A stretch of DNA of 64,000 nucleotides from Lumbricus terrestris (Eukaryota > Annelida > Clitellata > Crassiclitellata > Lumbricidae): contig OX457041.1 in NCBI GenBank assembly GCA_949752735.1, positions 27,354,900 through 27,418,899 of the forward strand, in the 5' to 3' direction. The position numbers and the translations under genes are program-made. The number at the start of each line of letters is the position of its first letter. Within the stretch, counting starts at the first letter, position 1. This document shows positions 59,901 through 64,000 of the stretch, in pieces. The notes beneath the pieces were generated by a model that was given only the letters and a program-made list of their open reading frames with translations, was not told the origin of the DNA and made no database searches.

Positions 59901-62900
59901 AAAAGTCAGATGCTGTTGATGGAGAATGCACTTGTGCTATCTATCTCTAGCACAGATGTCACTGAATTGTGTCACAAACATATTTTTAAATATTTACTGC
60001 AAGAAAGAAGCAGACAAATTAACTGTGGGGAAGCAGAAGACAAAAAGAAAATTAAAAACACTTGTGCATTGATGTATTGAGATTTATAATTGTCTGTGAT
60101 TTTGTCATACATGTGTCATGTAAAATAAATGTTAATTGATTACTGTAGTTCTTTTGTCACATTATACCTAGGAAGCTTAAGATGCCCATGTTTAGAACTG
60201 TCGGGTAACTAAGTTAAATTCCTTTGTGAGGTTATTGTAAGGAGCTATATAAATGTCCATGTACATACCTCTTTATGCTTATTCACAATTCTGCACTGCA
60301 TGTATTTCATGAAACTGTCTCAGAGTCACCTAAGATGCCCATGTTTAGAACTGTCGGGTAGCTATGTTAAAGGCCTTTGTGAGGTTATTGTAAGGAGCTA
60401 TATAAATGTCCATGTACATACCTCTGTATGCTTATTCAAAATTCTGCACTGCTTGCATGTATTTCATGAAACTGTCTCAGAGTCACCTAAGATGCCCTTG
60501 TTTAGAACTGTCCGGTAGCAATGTTAAAGGCCTTTGTGGGGTTATTGTAAGGAGCTATATAAATGTCCATATACATAAATACACATTTATGTATGTGTAC
60601 ATGCTTCGCATAGTATTTTTAGTAAGCTAATTAGTTATTTAAACTAAAACATAGGGTATCTGAATGCATACCAAGCAGCAACAGCTGCATGCATTCAGCC
60701 GTCTTCTGTGACGTCACAATCCCTTGTGTACGGCCTGTGATTCAGACGGTCGTGGTATGAGACAAAAGGAATTGGGTGGGGACATTTGCTGCGAGGTAAC
60801 TCAATGCAGAAAGAAATAATTGAAGGAAGATTGGAGGGAAAGAGGTGCAGAGGAAGACCTAGACAAAGACTGTTGGACGGGATGATGGAGGATGGATACA
60901 GAGAACTTAAAGACAAGGCACAACAGCGTGAAAGATGGAGACATTGGACGTTTGGACCTGCCACTTGGCACAGAGCCTAAAGAAGAAGATTACCAATCAA
61001 TATATAATGAGTGGAGGGTTGAGTGGCTGCCAGGTAGCTTTGCCTTTCATATATATATATCTCTAAAAACACCAAGTGGCCACCTCACAAAATAATTACT
61101 GAAGACAGTGGAGATTATTTATTCGTACCCATCGCCAACATGTCTGTCTACAAAAAATTGATAGTGATAAGTTGTGTAAGAAGAAATCTTGAAACACTAT
61201 AATACTATAATAATACAATTGTACTAAAACCTTGATTTGACAATGTCCTCTTTACTAAGTTCAGAAGTGTATATTGCACTGACTTCTTGTCCAAGATTGT
61301 AATGTCATCATTTACTGGTTTAAGAACTGAAGATTTTGGTGCTTCTCCTATGTTTGGTCTGTGTGTGGAACATGGGAGCTTTACAGTTTTTCATTATGTT
61401 GAAATACATGCAGATTGATTATGCTGTAAGGCAATTTAAATGGTTTTAAAAATAGGTATTTTGAAATTGAATTTCTTTCACCAGACTAATGATCCGAAAT
61501 GCATCAGTTTCCCATGCTGGAGTCTACACATGTGAAGCATCGAATCGTGAAGGATCTGTGAATAGCAACCTTACTCTAGTCGTTTCAGGTATGGCAAGAT
61601 TACTTCCACCTGAGTAGATTTTGCACAACTTTACAAGAATTATTTGTTTAAATTTATTTAAATGTTGCACTTATTACGCATGTACAGATTGCACTGCCAG
61701 TCAAATACTGTATGAACAGGAATAATAAGACGAGGTGGGTTCTTTGCAAGTGTCAAGATAATATAGATATTATTCATTGTTCTGTGTATAACTACAGTGT
61801 ACCTCTCCTGAACGGAATTGCATACAGTATCTTGGCCCTGGGTTTGGAGTAGAACCTTGTGTTTGGTGATCTTGAATTGACAGAATTTATAACCTATTTT
61901 AGAGCGCTATTATTGAATAATACCTAGTGCATTATTTTGATGGTGCTATAGAAGTTGAAAGGTATGGTGCAGTCACCTGCCTCTCCGTGTCATTTTCACC
62001 TGAACCAAACCTGTGACTTGCATACTGCAATCGAACATTTTTTATGAAGTTCTTAGCAGCTGGGACATTCTTCCTGATTCTAAGCAATTACAGACAGATA
62101 TTCTTTATAAGAGTAAAAACCAATTGCATATCCATACTCTGGTATACATACAGCCCGATTATGTGCGTGTCTTTGTTGTGTGCCATAGTAATGTTAATTA
62201 TTAACAATCTGATGATGATGCTTTGTTGACAGGTGGTGATAAGGAGCTGAGTGGTACGTTGGCTTCCGGGTATATTGCACTGATCGTCATTTCTGTCCTG
62301 GCAATCGTTGCTCTGATTATTGTGGGTGGACTCGCATGGAAGAGGCGTCACAAAACGAAGGTTGGCATTAAAACATTTTTTGATGACATGTAACGTAATG
62401 TGGTGTAAATATCTCAGCAGTACTGTACATTAGCGCATCAGATAAAACAGTTCATGTAGTACAGTGGTTCCCAACCTTTTTTGACTTGAGGGCCACTTTT
62501 TCGAAGTTGGAAGACACGAGGGCCACTTTTTCTTAGTTGAAGGACATTAAGAGGCCACAAGGTTAAAATTGTATTAACTAAAAGCATGTAAAATTGTTAT
62601 AATTAATTCAAAATATAATGTTTGATGTTATTTATCGACCTTTAAAATAAACTAGTTTGTAACAGAAAATAATAGCGTGTTCTATCCTGTTCAAATTGTT
62701 AATTTTTCATATATTTTTGATAATTCTTTGAGAGATGAGGGCCATTTTCCGAGGCCTGGCGGGCCATTTTCTGGGGCCTGGCGGGCCACTTTTGGCCCGC
62801 GGGCCACGGGTTGGGAACCGCTGATGTAGTAGTTTATACACATAAAATAATCAGCCTAGTAAAAGCTATTGTCTCATCCACTGACTTATATAGCACTACT

Positions 62901-63671
62901 CATTATTCCTCTGCCATCAGTCGTTTATTACAAAACAAAACCATATTCAATCAGACAAACCACTAATGGGGCCCACCCAGTCCAAAAACACACTACCGGT
63001 ATGTATTGTTCAAGGATTAAGTCTATATAAATTAATTCAATAAGAAACTATGGATTATGAAACTATGACCTCTTCGGATTCTCTAAATATATACATATAT
63101 ATATATACACATATATGGTATGTGTGTTAGATAAATATTATATGTTATTTGATACAGTACCTCTATTGGCCTCACAGAATGCTGCCTGTTCAATGTTCAT
63201 GCATGTATTAATTTATTTATTGTGCATGTGTGCATACGTTTAATATAGTTCACTTTTATGTATCTCATAAAGTCGATTCCTGTCCAAGGCTCAATGGTGT
63301 TGAAGTCATCAAGATAAAAAAAAGTTAATCAAACCATCTGATGCCTTTATCATTTGGCAACTAACATGGAGTAACTGGAAACCTACCTTAGCATGTTCCT
63401 CAGTTCCTGTGCACTTGCAGAGTGCAGCCAAGAGATACATGGCAATTTATTCAGTCATATCGATACACATAATTATGTACATTCACTCAATGATGCGCTA
63501 ATCACCAATTCTGATGTTGTTGTCATTTAAAGTACATAGCAGTTCCATATGATATCTCTCTCCATCCGAATGCCGTCGCGCAGTACAATCCAGATCTTCC
63601 GATCCACGAACAGATCGACTGTTTGGCCTACGATCAAACTTGGGAATTTCCCAAAGAATGCTTGAAGTTTG
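31058..63671 (+). CDS. VEGFR/PDGFR-type receptor tyrosine kinase, 5' 16 exons (kinase beyond window)
   Basis: Sixteen exons join in consistent phase into about 835 codons: signal peptide, seven Ig domains (most split over two exons), a transmembrane helix, and a juxtamembrane segment ending in the hallmark [15 protein letters not shown], after which the glycine loop of the kinase would begin. Seven Ig domains plus this juxtamembrane motif define the VEGF-receptor branch of class III/V receptor tyrosine kinases. Domain 4 lacks the Ig disulphide, as in this family; domain 5 has the WFWQPC...C pattern. The product would be a plasma-membrane receptor for VEGF/PDGF-like growth factors, acting through dimerisation and tyrosine autophosphorylation. 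Its introns hold a Helitron, MITEs, SINEs, a P-type transposon and a Polinton-type element, yet every exon is open with usable splice sites, so the gene looks functional. The tyrosine kinase exons are not in the window. Confidence 0.9.
31667..31844. mobile_element. Short hAT-like MITE with 8-bp TSD (intron 1)
   Basis: Ends CAGTGCCTAAAGTG and CACACTTTAAGCCCTG enclose 178 bases with internal TGGACGCCGTCCATG-type palindromes. GATATCTC is duplicated at 31659-31666 and 31845-31852. The same family occurs at 50293-50395. Confidence 0.85.
31845..31975. repeat. Short tandem repeat around TTTTGAGTTATGATATCTCAC
   Basis: Four to six degenerate copies of a unit of about 20 bases, TTTGAGTTATGATATCTCAC. 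One copy lies left of the MITE at 31650-31666, so the MITE inserted into this array. Confidence 0.8.
32096..33179 (+). mobile_element. Non-autonomous Helitron (intron 1)
   Basis: Starts 5'-TCTATATAAATAAAG and ends CCCAGCTAG-3', inserted between A (32095) and T (33180) with no duplication, as Helitrons do. A hairpin CCCGGGCAACGCCGGG lies 10-25 bases before the CTAG end. Near the 5' end is a (GTCT)n run. The body is G-rich and made of about four units of 150-190 bases, each starting near CACGGGTGGCGTAC and GAGGTCGGAGTGC (32518, 32668, 32850, 33042). No Rep/helicase frame. Confidence 0.88.
33343..33482 (+). CDS. Receptor exon 2: first half of Ig domain 1
   Basis: Follows TTTTTCCCAG. Encodes [20 protein letters not shown] then LSWTYP, the B-strand Cys and C-strand Trp of Ig domain 1. 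Ends phase 0 at AAG|GTTACC, a weak but usable donor. Confidence 0.8.
33483..34654. other. Intron 2, left part: LINE tail and TGG/GAT-rich DNA
   Basis: 33705-33795 (CTATAAATTTGTATAGCACC, CAGAGGCGTCTTCCC) resembles the LINE 3' end on the minus strand. 33890-34150 is rich in degenerate TGGTGG/GATCATGG triplets. Otherwise nothing recognised. Confidence 0.5.
34655..35368. mobile_element. Fold-back element with GCGCGCAGACAAAT arms (intron 2)
   Basis: The left arm (34655-34770) repeats GCGCGCAGACAAAT; the right arm (35210-35368) repeats the complement TTTGTCTGCGCGC. Outer ends GTCAAAAGCGCGCATG and CATGCGCGCTTTTGTTAC pair. The centre is AT-rich. No coding capacity and no clear target duplication. 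Confidence 0.65.
35608..35693. repeat. 21-bp tandem repeat, four copies
   Basis: ATTGCTTTCAGATTGTCCTAA and close variants, four head-to-tail copies, in intron 2. Confidence 0.9.
35700..37724. other. Intron 2, middle part, no further gene
   Basis: A candidate exon at 35812-35955 was considered and rejected on phase. Frames at 36426-36692 have no domain. No repeat boundaries identified. Confidence 0.45.
37725..37965 (-). mobile_element. tRNA-derived SINE, family 1 (minus strand)
   Basis: Reverse complement of the SINE at 29970-30190: GGGGCGGTGGTGTAGTGG (A box region), GGTCTGAATCC (B box), CGCCGCGTAGGGACCTTGGG, and GGGGCGCTATAACAAG at the 3' end. Around 37889-37934 a segment of about 23 bases (CCTGCAACCTTCCGGCTGCAA) is duplicated. 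Confidence 0.85.
38051..38231 (+). CDS. Receptor exon 3: second half of Ig domain 1
   Basis: Follows CTGCATCAG. Encodes [19 protein letters not shown], the DxGxFxC F-strand of an Ig domain, then SSVYVYIQ. Starts in phase 0, matching exon 2, and ends in phase 1 at A|GTGAGC. Confidence 0.88.
38261..38522 (+). mobile_element. tRNA-derived SINE, family 2 (plus strand, intron 3)
   Basis: CCGGTAGAGTAGGCTAATGG is the A box region and GAGTTCGAGCCCCC the B box. The body is GGGCGGATATGCTTTGTAGG, the end GTAACCGGTTGCGG, with an (ATT)n tail. It begins only about 30 bases after exon 3. Confidence 0.8.
38749..38911. mobile_element. hAT-type MITE, CAGTGGCGTAG family (intron 3)
   Basis: Ends CAGTGGCGTAGGC and GGCTACGCCACTG enclose 163 bases. 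ATCTGATT is duplicated exactly at 38741-38748 and 38912-38919. A shorter relative of 18692-18962. Confidence 0.9.
39012..39296 (+). CDS. Receptor exon 4: Ig domain 2
   Basis: Follows ATAATTTCAG. Encodes a whole Ig domain: [29 protein letters not shown], and [13 protein letters not shown]. This PCRVT...VTL pattern is that of the ligand-binding domain 2 of VEGF/PDGF receptors. Ends in phase 1 at CAAG|GTTCGT. Confidence 0.92.
39367..39636. mobile_element. MITE, CAGTGGCGTAG family, diverged ends (intron 4)
   Basis: CGGTGGCGTAGACGAG to TTCCTGGCTACGCTGCTG with the same interior as 18692-18962 (TTTTTTTAAAGGTCATTTATCC, TTGTTTTTCTTACTTTATT). I see no matching target duplication. Confidence 0.75.
39637..40029. 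other. Intron 4 remainder
   Basis: AT-rich, nothing recognised before the acceptor GTTGCCTAG. Confidence 0.4.
40030..40190 (+). CDS. Receptor exon 5: first half of Ig domain 3
   Basis: Encodes [18 protein letters not shown] then ATLHWSAM: B-strand Cys and C-strand Trp. Acceptor GCCTAG, donor ATG|GTGGGT, phase 0. Confidence 0.88.
40328..40388. repeat. (AAT)n microsatellite
   Basis: ATAATAATA run in intron 5, ending in TATTTATTTTATTGAAAG. Confidence 0.9.
40644..40830 (+). CDS. Receptor exon 6: second half of Ig domain 3
   Basis: Follows GTATCTGCAG. Encodes [20 protein letters not shown], the F-strand Cys, and [11 protein letters not shown]. Phase 0 to phase 1, donor G|GTATGA. Confidence 0.9.
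40831..41619. other. Intron 6, left part, with (AAT)n microsatellite
   Basis: An (AAT)n run lies at about 41297-41405, with a second short (AAT)n and (GGT)-rich patch at 41500-41590. Open frames there are repeat artefacts. Confidence 0.6.
41620..42448. mobile_element. Non-autonomous hAT element with 8-bp TSD (intron 6)
   Basis: Ends CAGGGGTTCTCAAACTTT and CACAGTTTGAGAACCCCTG enclose 829 bases. ATATAGAT is duplicated exactly at 41612-41619 and 42449-42456. The right subterminal part has GGGGGTACGCGTACC; the left holds GTACCCCAAG and GCGTACCCCC. No transposase. Confidence 0.92.
42781..42943 (+). CDS. Receptor exon 7: first half of Ig domain 4
   Basis: Encodes [19 protein letters not shown] then [12 protein letters not shown]. 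There is no B-strand Cys, as expected for domain 4 of this receptor family. Acceptor CTTTTTAG, donor GA|GTATGT, phase 1 to phase 2. Confidence 0.85.
42944..43851. other. Intron 7
   Basis: AT-rich. 43500-43550 (TTATAGCGCCTTTAGAAG) faintly resembles the LINE 3' end. Nothing else supported. Confidence 0.4.
43852..43985 (+). CDS. Receptor exon 8: second half of Ig domain 4
   Basis: Encodes [20 protein letters not shown], where the DxGDYTxxA F-strand lacks Cys, then STSIQLIVN. Acceptor TTTCTGCAG, donor G|GTGCTC. Confidence 0.85.
44018..44285. repeat. (CATT)n microsatellite
   Basis: Degenerate TTCATTCATTCAT run in intron 8. Confidence 0.9.
44286..44840. other. Intron 8 remainder
   Basis: No gene or repeat boundary recognised. 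Confidence 0.4.
44841..45049 (+). CDS. Receptor exon 9: first half of Ig domain 5
   Basis: Encodes [16 protein letters not shown] then LVWFWQPC...C, a pattern characteristic of VEGFR domain 5. Acceptor TTTATGTAG. The phase needed by exon 10 implies a donor at CCA|GTTGGT (45050), which is weak; the end is approximate by a few bases. Confidence 0.82.
45085..45500 (-). mobile_element. LINE reverse transcriptase C-terminus (intron 9, minus strand)
   Basis: The minus strand encodes [45 protein letters not shown] and [16 protein letters not shown] in one frame, the typical C-terminal end of an L2/CR1-like non-LTR reverse transcriptase. It lacks the catalytic YADD part, so it is 5'-truncated. Same family as the fragment at 11210-11635. 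Confidence 0.85.
45501..45908. other. Intron 9 remainder
   Basis: A degenerate ACATGCACATTCATAC repeat lies at 45690-45740. No gene. Confidence 0.4.
45909..46026 (+). CDS. Receptor exon 10: second half of Ig domain 5
   Basis: Encodes [20 protein letters not shown] then [15 protein letters not shown]: the F-strand Cys and G strand. Acceptor TTGTTAG, donor G|GTAGCT. Confidence 0.9.
46290..46853. repeat. 30-bp minisatellite, about 18 copies (intron 10)
   Basis: Unit AAATCTCATGCATCATGG plus TTGTGGCATATT. The left part mixes in a 28-29-base variant (TTGTGCATACTAAATTTTATGC); one copy at 46647 lacks about half the unit. Confidence 0.93.
46931..47111 (+). CDS. Receptor exon 11: first half of Ig domain 6
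   Basis: Encodes [18 protein letters not shown] and [17 protein letters not shown]. Acceptor CTGATTTCAG, donor GA|GTAAGG, phase 1 to phase 2. Confidence 0.88.
47112..47937. other. Intron 11
   Basis: 47566-47625 (GGACTGGGAGCGCTCCTGAG...GGGGAGCTATATT) is a plus-strand copy of the LINE/SINE 3' end. Nothing else recognised. Confidence 0.5.
47938..48068 (+). CDS. Receptor exon 12: second half of Ig domain 6
   Basis: Encodes [20 protein letters not shown] then [19 protein letters not shown]. Acceptor CTCTTAG, donor C|GTGAGT, phase 2 to phase 1. The Polinton-type element lies in the following intron. Confidence 0.88.
48514..49009 (+). repeat. Left terminal inverted repeat of the Polinton-type element
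   Basis: 496 bases, paired with 56395-56882. The outer 30 bases are non-repetitive. About 48550-48880 is built from CTTCTAGGC, CTACCTAGGCTA and CTAATTAGC sub-repeats. The pairing ends at CAGGAAGCGA. Confidence 0.92.
49010..49773. other. Polinton interior left of the polymerase gene
   Basis: A CTC-rich stretch lies at 49075-49205. No integrase, protease or capsid frame is visible on either strand. Frames at 49333-49539 and from 49604 have no recognisable domain. Confidence 0.55.
49774..49780 (+). promoter_or_regulatory. TATA box of the polymerase gene
   Basis: TATAAAA, 186 bases before the ATG at 49960. Transcription would start near 49805. It supports 49960 as the start rather than the in-frame ATG at 49699. 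Confidence 0.55.
49960..49975 (+). CDS. polB: Polymerase exon 1 (start)
   Basis: Encodes MASNS then a split codon; donor C|GTGAGT, phase 1. The frame is open further upstream to 49699, but a TATA box at 49774 favours this ATG. Confidence 0.55.
50293..50395. mobile_element. Short MITE inside polymerase intron 1
   Basis: Ends CAGGGCTTAAAGCATG and ACACTTTAAGCGCTG enclose 103 bases. Flanks ATGGGTAC (50285-50292) and ATGGTTAC (50396-50403) match at 7 of 8 bases. Same family as 31667-31844. Confidence 0.75.
50463..50552 (+). CDS. polB: Polymerase exon 2
   Basis: Encodes [20 protein letters not shown] then SSASAHTDS, a Ser/Ala/Thr-rich linker. Acceptor CTTCTTACAG, donor A|GTAATT; both ends phase 1. 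Confidence 0.65.
51032..51106 (+). CDS. polB: Polymerase exon 3
   Basis: Encodes [20 protein letters not shown], a charged amphipathic helix or short coiled coil. Acceptor TTTTCTTTAG, donor G|GTAAGT. Confidence 0.7.
51258..51308 (+). CDS. polB: Polymerase exon 4: basic, NLS-like
   Basis: Encodes [16 protein letters not shown], which looks like a bipartite nuclear localisation signal. Acceptor TTGTAG, donor C|GTAAGT. Confidence 0.7.
51507..51722 (+). CDS. polB: Polymerase exon 5: duplicated ALDLS motif
   Basis: Encodes two copies of a short block, [14 protein letters not shown] and [14 protein letters not shown], then an Ala/Ser/Gly-rich stretch. Acceptor GTGCTATAG, donor A|GTAAGC. Confidence 0.7.
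51942..52248 (+). CDS. polB: Polymerase exon 6: cysteine-rich zinc module
   Basis: Starts [11 protein letters not shown] and holds paired cysteines CDSC, CEIC, C, CSQCKC and CVTC in about 55 residues, a probable zinc-ribbon or treble-clef module. A Thr/Ser/Met-rich tail follows. Acceptor GTTTAG, donor GG|GTGAGT (phase 2), matching exon 7. Confidence 0.75.
52249..52677. repeat. Degenerate tandem repeat in polymerase intron 6
   Basis: GCTGAACTTAGAAAATTTT and TTGGACTTAGAAAATTT recur about eight times between 52280 and 52640, with TTTCTTACACTT spacers. Confidence 0.7.
52678..55998 (+). CDS. polB: Polymerase exon 7: exonuclease and polymerase domains, frameshifted
   Basis: Acceptor CTCTGTAG. Open to 54403, where the frame stops after ...YAQKIWQ; the other frame continues from about 54388 ([19 protein letters not shown]) to the stop at 55998. 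The join is a one-base shift next to the runs AAAA and TTT. Everything else in the exon is intact. Confidence 0.85.
56251..56256 (+). terminator. Poly(A) signal of the polymerase gene
   Basis: AATAAA, 253 bases after the polymerase stop and before the right inverted repeat, so the transcript should end inside the element. Confidence 0.6.
56395..56882 (-). repeat. Right terminal inverted repeat of the Polinton-type element
   Basis: 488 bases, reverse complement of 48514-49009 with a few small indels and substitutions in the CCTAGAAGC sub-repeats. Ends CCCCGTATTCCCCCTACT. Confidence 0.92.
56919..56959. repeat. (AT)n microsatellite
   Basis: About 40 bases of AT dinucleotides just after the Polinton-type element. 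Confidence 0.9.
56993..57179 (+). CDS. Receptor exon 13: first half of Ig domain 7
   Basis: Encodes [20 protein letters not shown], a classical I-set CxxxGxPxPxxxW pattern, with [17 protein letters not shown]. Acceptor TTTTTCTAG, donor GA|GTAAGG. Confidence 0.92.
58431..58832 (+). CDS. THAP-domain protein (transposase N-terminus)
   Basis: From [17 protein letters not shown]-x4-C (CCVPNC), [19 protein letters not shown] with the conserved Phe-Pro and Trp, then VCEKHF giving the C2CH zinc site, then [10 protein letters not shown]. This is the DNA-binding THAP domain of P-type transposases and domesticated relatives. About 134 residues ending [12 protein letters not shown]. An upstream acceptor TTCTTTACAG (58411-58421) suggests a preceding non-coding exon. 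Expected to bind the transposon ends. Confidence 0.85.
   Translation: MPQKCCVPNCRGNYDKTKEYAEEKVSVFRFPSDPKLRTKWLRMIPREGLEVNDRTVVCEKHFVPEFVLRVDPATRADGSILTVPRKYPKLAADAYPCIFPNNSSVTMKIFQKWIQRDEISSFDELLLKIGDCV
58850..60140 (+). pseudogene. Remnants of a P-type transposase core
   Basis: Several frames carry pieces that resemble the catalytic region: [18 protein letters not shown] and [20 protein letters not shown] (59220-59370), then [16 protein letters not shown] and a Asp-rich stretch (59440-59680). Frames change and stops intervene, so the gene is broken. AATAAA at 60124-60129 may be the old poly(A) signal. Confidence 0.55.
60165..60590. repeat. About 155-bp tandem repeat, three copies
   Basis: GATGCCCATGTTTAGAACTG recurs at 60181, 60334 and (with one change) 60491, each followed by AAGGAGCTATATAAATGTCC. 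Located in the right subterminal part of the P-type element. Confidence 0.9.
61485..61588 (+). CDS. Receptor exon 14: second half of Ig domain 7
   Basis: Encodes [20 protein letters not shown] then [12 protein letters not shown]: a canonical F-strand DxGxYxC. Acceptor TTTCACCAG, donor G|GTATGG. Confidence 0.92.
61589..62232. other. Intron 14
   Basis: No gene or repeat boundary recognised. Confidence 0.4.
62233..62360 (+). CDS. Receptor exon 15: transmembrane helix
   Basis: Encodes GDKELSG then the helix [20 protein letters not shown] and the stop-transfer KRRHKTK. Acceptor GTTGACAG, donor AAG|GTTGGC, phase 0. Confidence 0.9.
62462..62823. mobile_element. Non-autonomous hAT element with 8-bp TSD (intron 15)
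   Basis: Ends CAGTGGTTCCCAACC and GGTTGGGAACCGCTG enclose 362 bases with GGGCCACTTTT-type subterminal repeats. ATGTAGTA is duplicated exactly at 62454-62461 and 62824-62831. Confidence 0.93.
62832..63532. other. Intron 15 remainder
   Basis: A short ATATATAC microsatellite lies at 63087-63118. Nothing else recognised. Confidence 0.4.
63533..63671 (+). CDS. Receptor exon 16: juxtamembrane segment
   Basis: Encodes [20 protein letters not shown] and [17 protein letters not shown]. The YDxxWEFPxxxL motif is diagnostic of the autoinhibitory juxtamembrane region of class III/V receptor tyrosine kinases. Acceptor TTTAAAG, donor G|GTAAAT, phase 1. The kinase exons follow outside the window. Confidence 0.93.
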
Positions 63672-63689
63672 GTAAATTAAATTAAATTA

Positions 63690-64000
63690 AATTATTTTAA
63701 ATTTATTTTAATTTATTAGGAGCACTTATATATAATAGCATCCCTTCAAGACTAACTACTCAGAAGCACTCCCAATCAAACCTTGGCTAAATAGGACAGT
63801 CTTAAAGCTAAAGAACAACATGGTGAAGTGATCCCTGCGAAGTGGCACAGGGAGCCCATTCCAGGTGGTAGGGCCAGCGACTGAGAAAGGTCGGCATTGC
63901 CTTGTGGAGGTCCGAGAGTGATGGCAGTGATGGTCTATGTGAGATACCAGTGAATGAGATGTTTTGCCTCTTTACCAACTTGCATTGAATCAAGTTTCAT
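63690..64000 (-). mobile_element. LINE 3' end, 5'-truncated, runs off the window
   Basis: ATTTATTAGGAGCACTTATATATAATAGC, CTCAGAAGCACTCCC and GGGCCAGCGACTGAG match the minus-strand LINE 3' end at 11210-11635. The tail side is an AAATTAAATTAAATT run at 63675-63720. Confidence 0.7.

Larger units (their letters stand above)
57476..60754 (+). mobile_element. P-type (THAP) DNA transposon, degenerate
   Basis: Inverted ends CACGACCGTCTGAATCAC (57476-57507) and its complement (60724-60754), with a second inverted block GTGACGTCAC inside each end. GTATGAG is repeated directly next to both ends (57469-57475, 60755-60761); with one end-base ambiguity this fits the 8-bp duplication of P elements. It encodes a THAP-domain protein and remnants of a transposase. 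3,279 bases. Confidence 0.78.
57405..61001 (+). mobile_element. 5'-truncated LINE split by a P-type transposon (intron 13)
   Basis: A 13-bp direct repeat ATTACCAATCAAT (57405-57417, 60989-61001) brackets the insertion. Left piece 57418-57475 encodes [17 protein letters not shown]. Right piece 60755-60988 encodes [19 protein letters not shown] and [13 protein letters not shown]. Both belong to the C-terminus of a RTE/Nimb-like endonuclease-reverse transcriptase. The right piece ends in a short AAGAAGAAG tail. The P-type element lies between them. Confidence 0.82.

Overview
This is animal nuclear DNA: intron-split genes with GT/AG splice sites, tRNA-derived SINEs, LINE 3' ends, many hAT and mariner MITEs, a Helitron, an LTR retrotransposon and long microsatellites. 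The gene content (a seven-Ig VEGFR/PDGFR-type receptor, an IL-17-like cytokine, a Gmr1-like retrotransposon) suggests a marine invertebrate, most likely a non-vertebrate deuterostome such as an echinoderm or hemichordate. That placement is inference; no species can be fixed from the sequence.

Layout. 1-20 kb is gene-poor. It holds a single-exon IL-17-like secreted protein (minus strand, 2277-2879), a 35-bp satellite (6347-7224), two mariner-type MITEs, LINE ends, SINE-like repeats and a 3.9-kb block of simple repeats split by a hAT element with a perfect 8-bp target duplication. 20239-27569 is a nearly complete LTR retrotransposon (minus strand) with near-identical LTRs and a 5-bp duplication. 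Its pol has integrase before reverse transcriptase, the rare Gmr1 arrangement, and carries two in-frame TGA stops.

From 31058 to 63671 the plus strand carries 16 exons of a receptor tyrosine kinase: signal peptide, seven Ig domains, transmembrane helix and juxtamembrane segment. The exons are phase-consistent, and the kinase domain lies beyond the right edge. The introns are packed with mobile DNA: a Helitron, MITEs, SINEs, a fold-back element, minisatellites, a LINE split by a P-type THAP transposon, and an 8.4-kb Polinton-type element.

The Polinton-type element (48514-56882) is the most unusual object. It has about 490-bp inverted repeats, termini beginning 5'-AG, and a perfect 6-bp duplication, but I can find only one gene in it. 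That gene is a seven-exon protein-primed family-B DNA polymerase with its own TATA box and poly(A) signal. Its short 5' exons add a cysteine-rich zinc-binding module and a repeated ALDLS motif. A one-base frameshift breaks the polymerase between its exonuclease motifs. I see no integrase, capsid, protease or ATPase.
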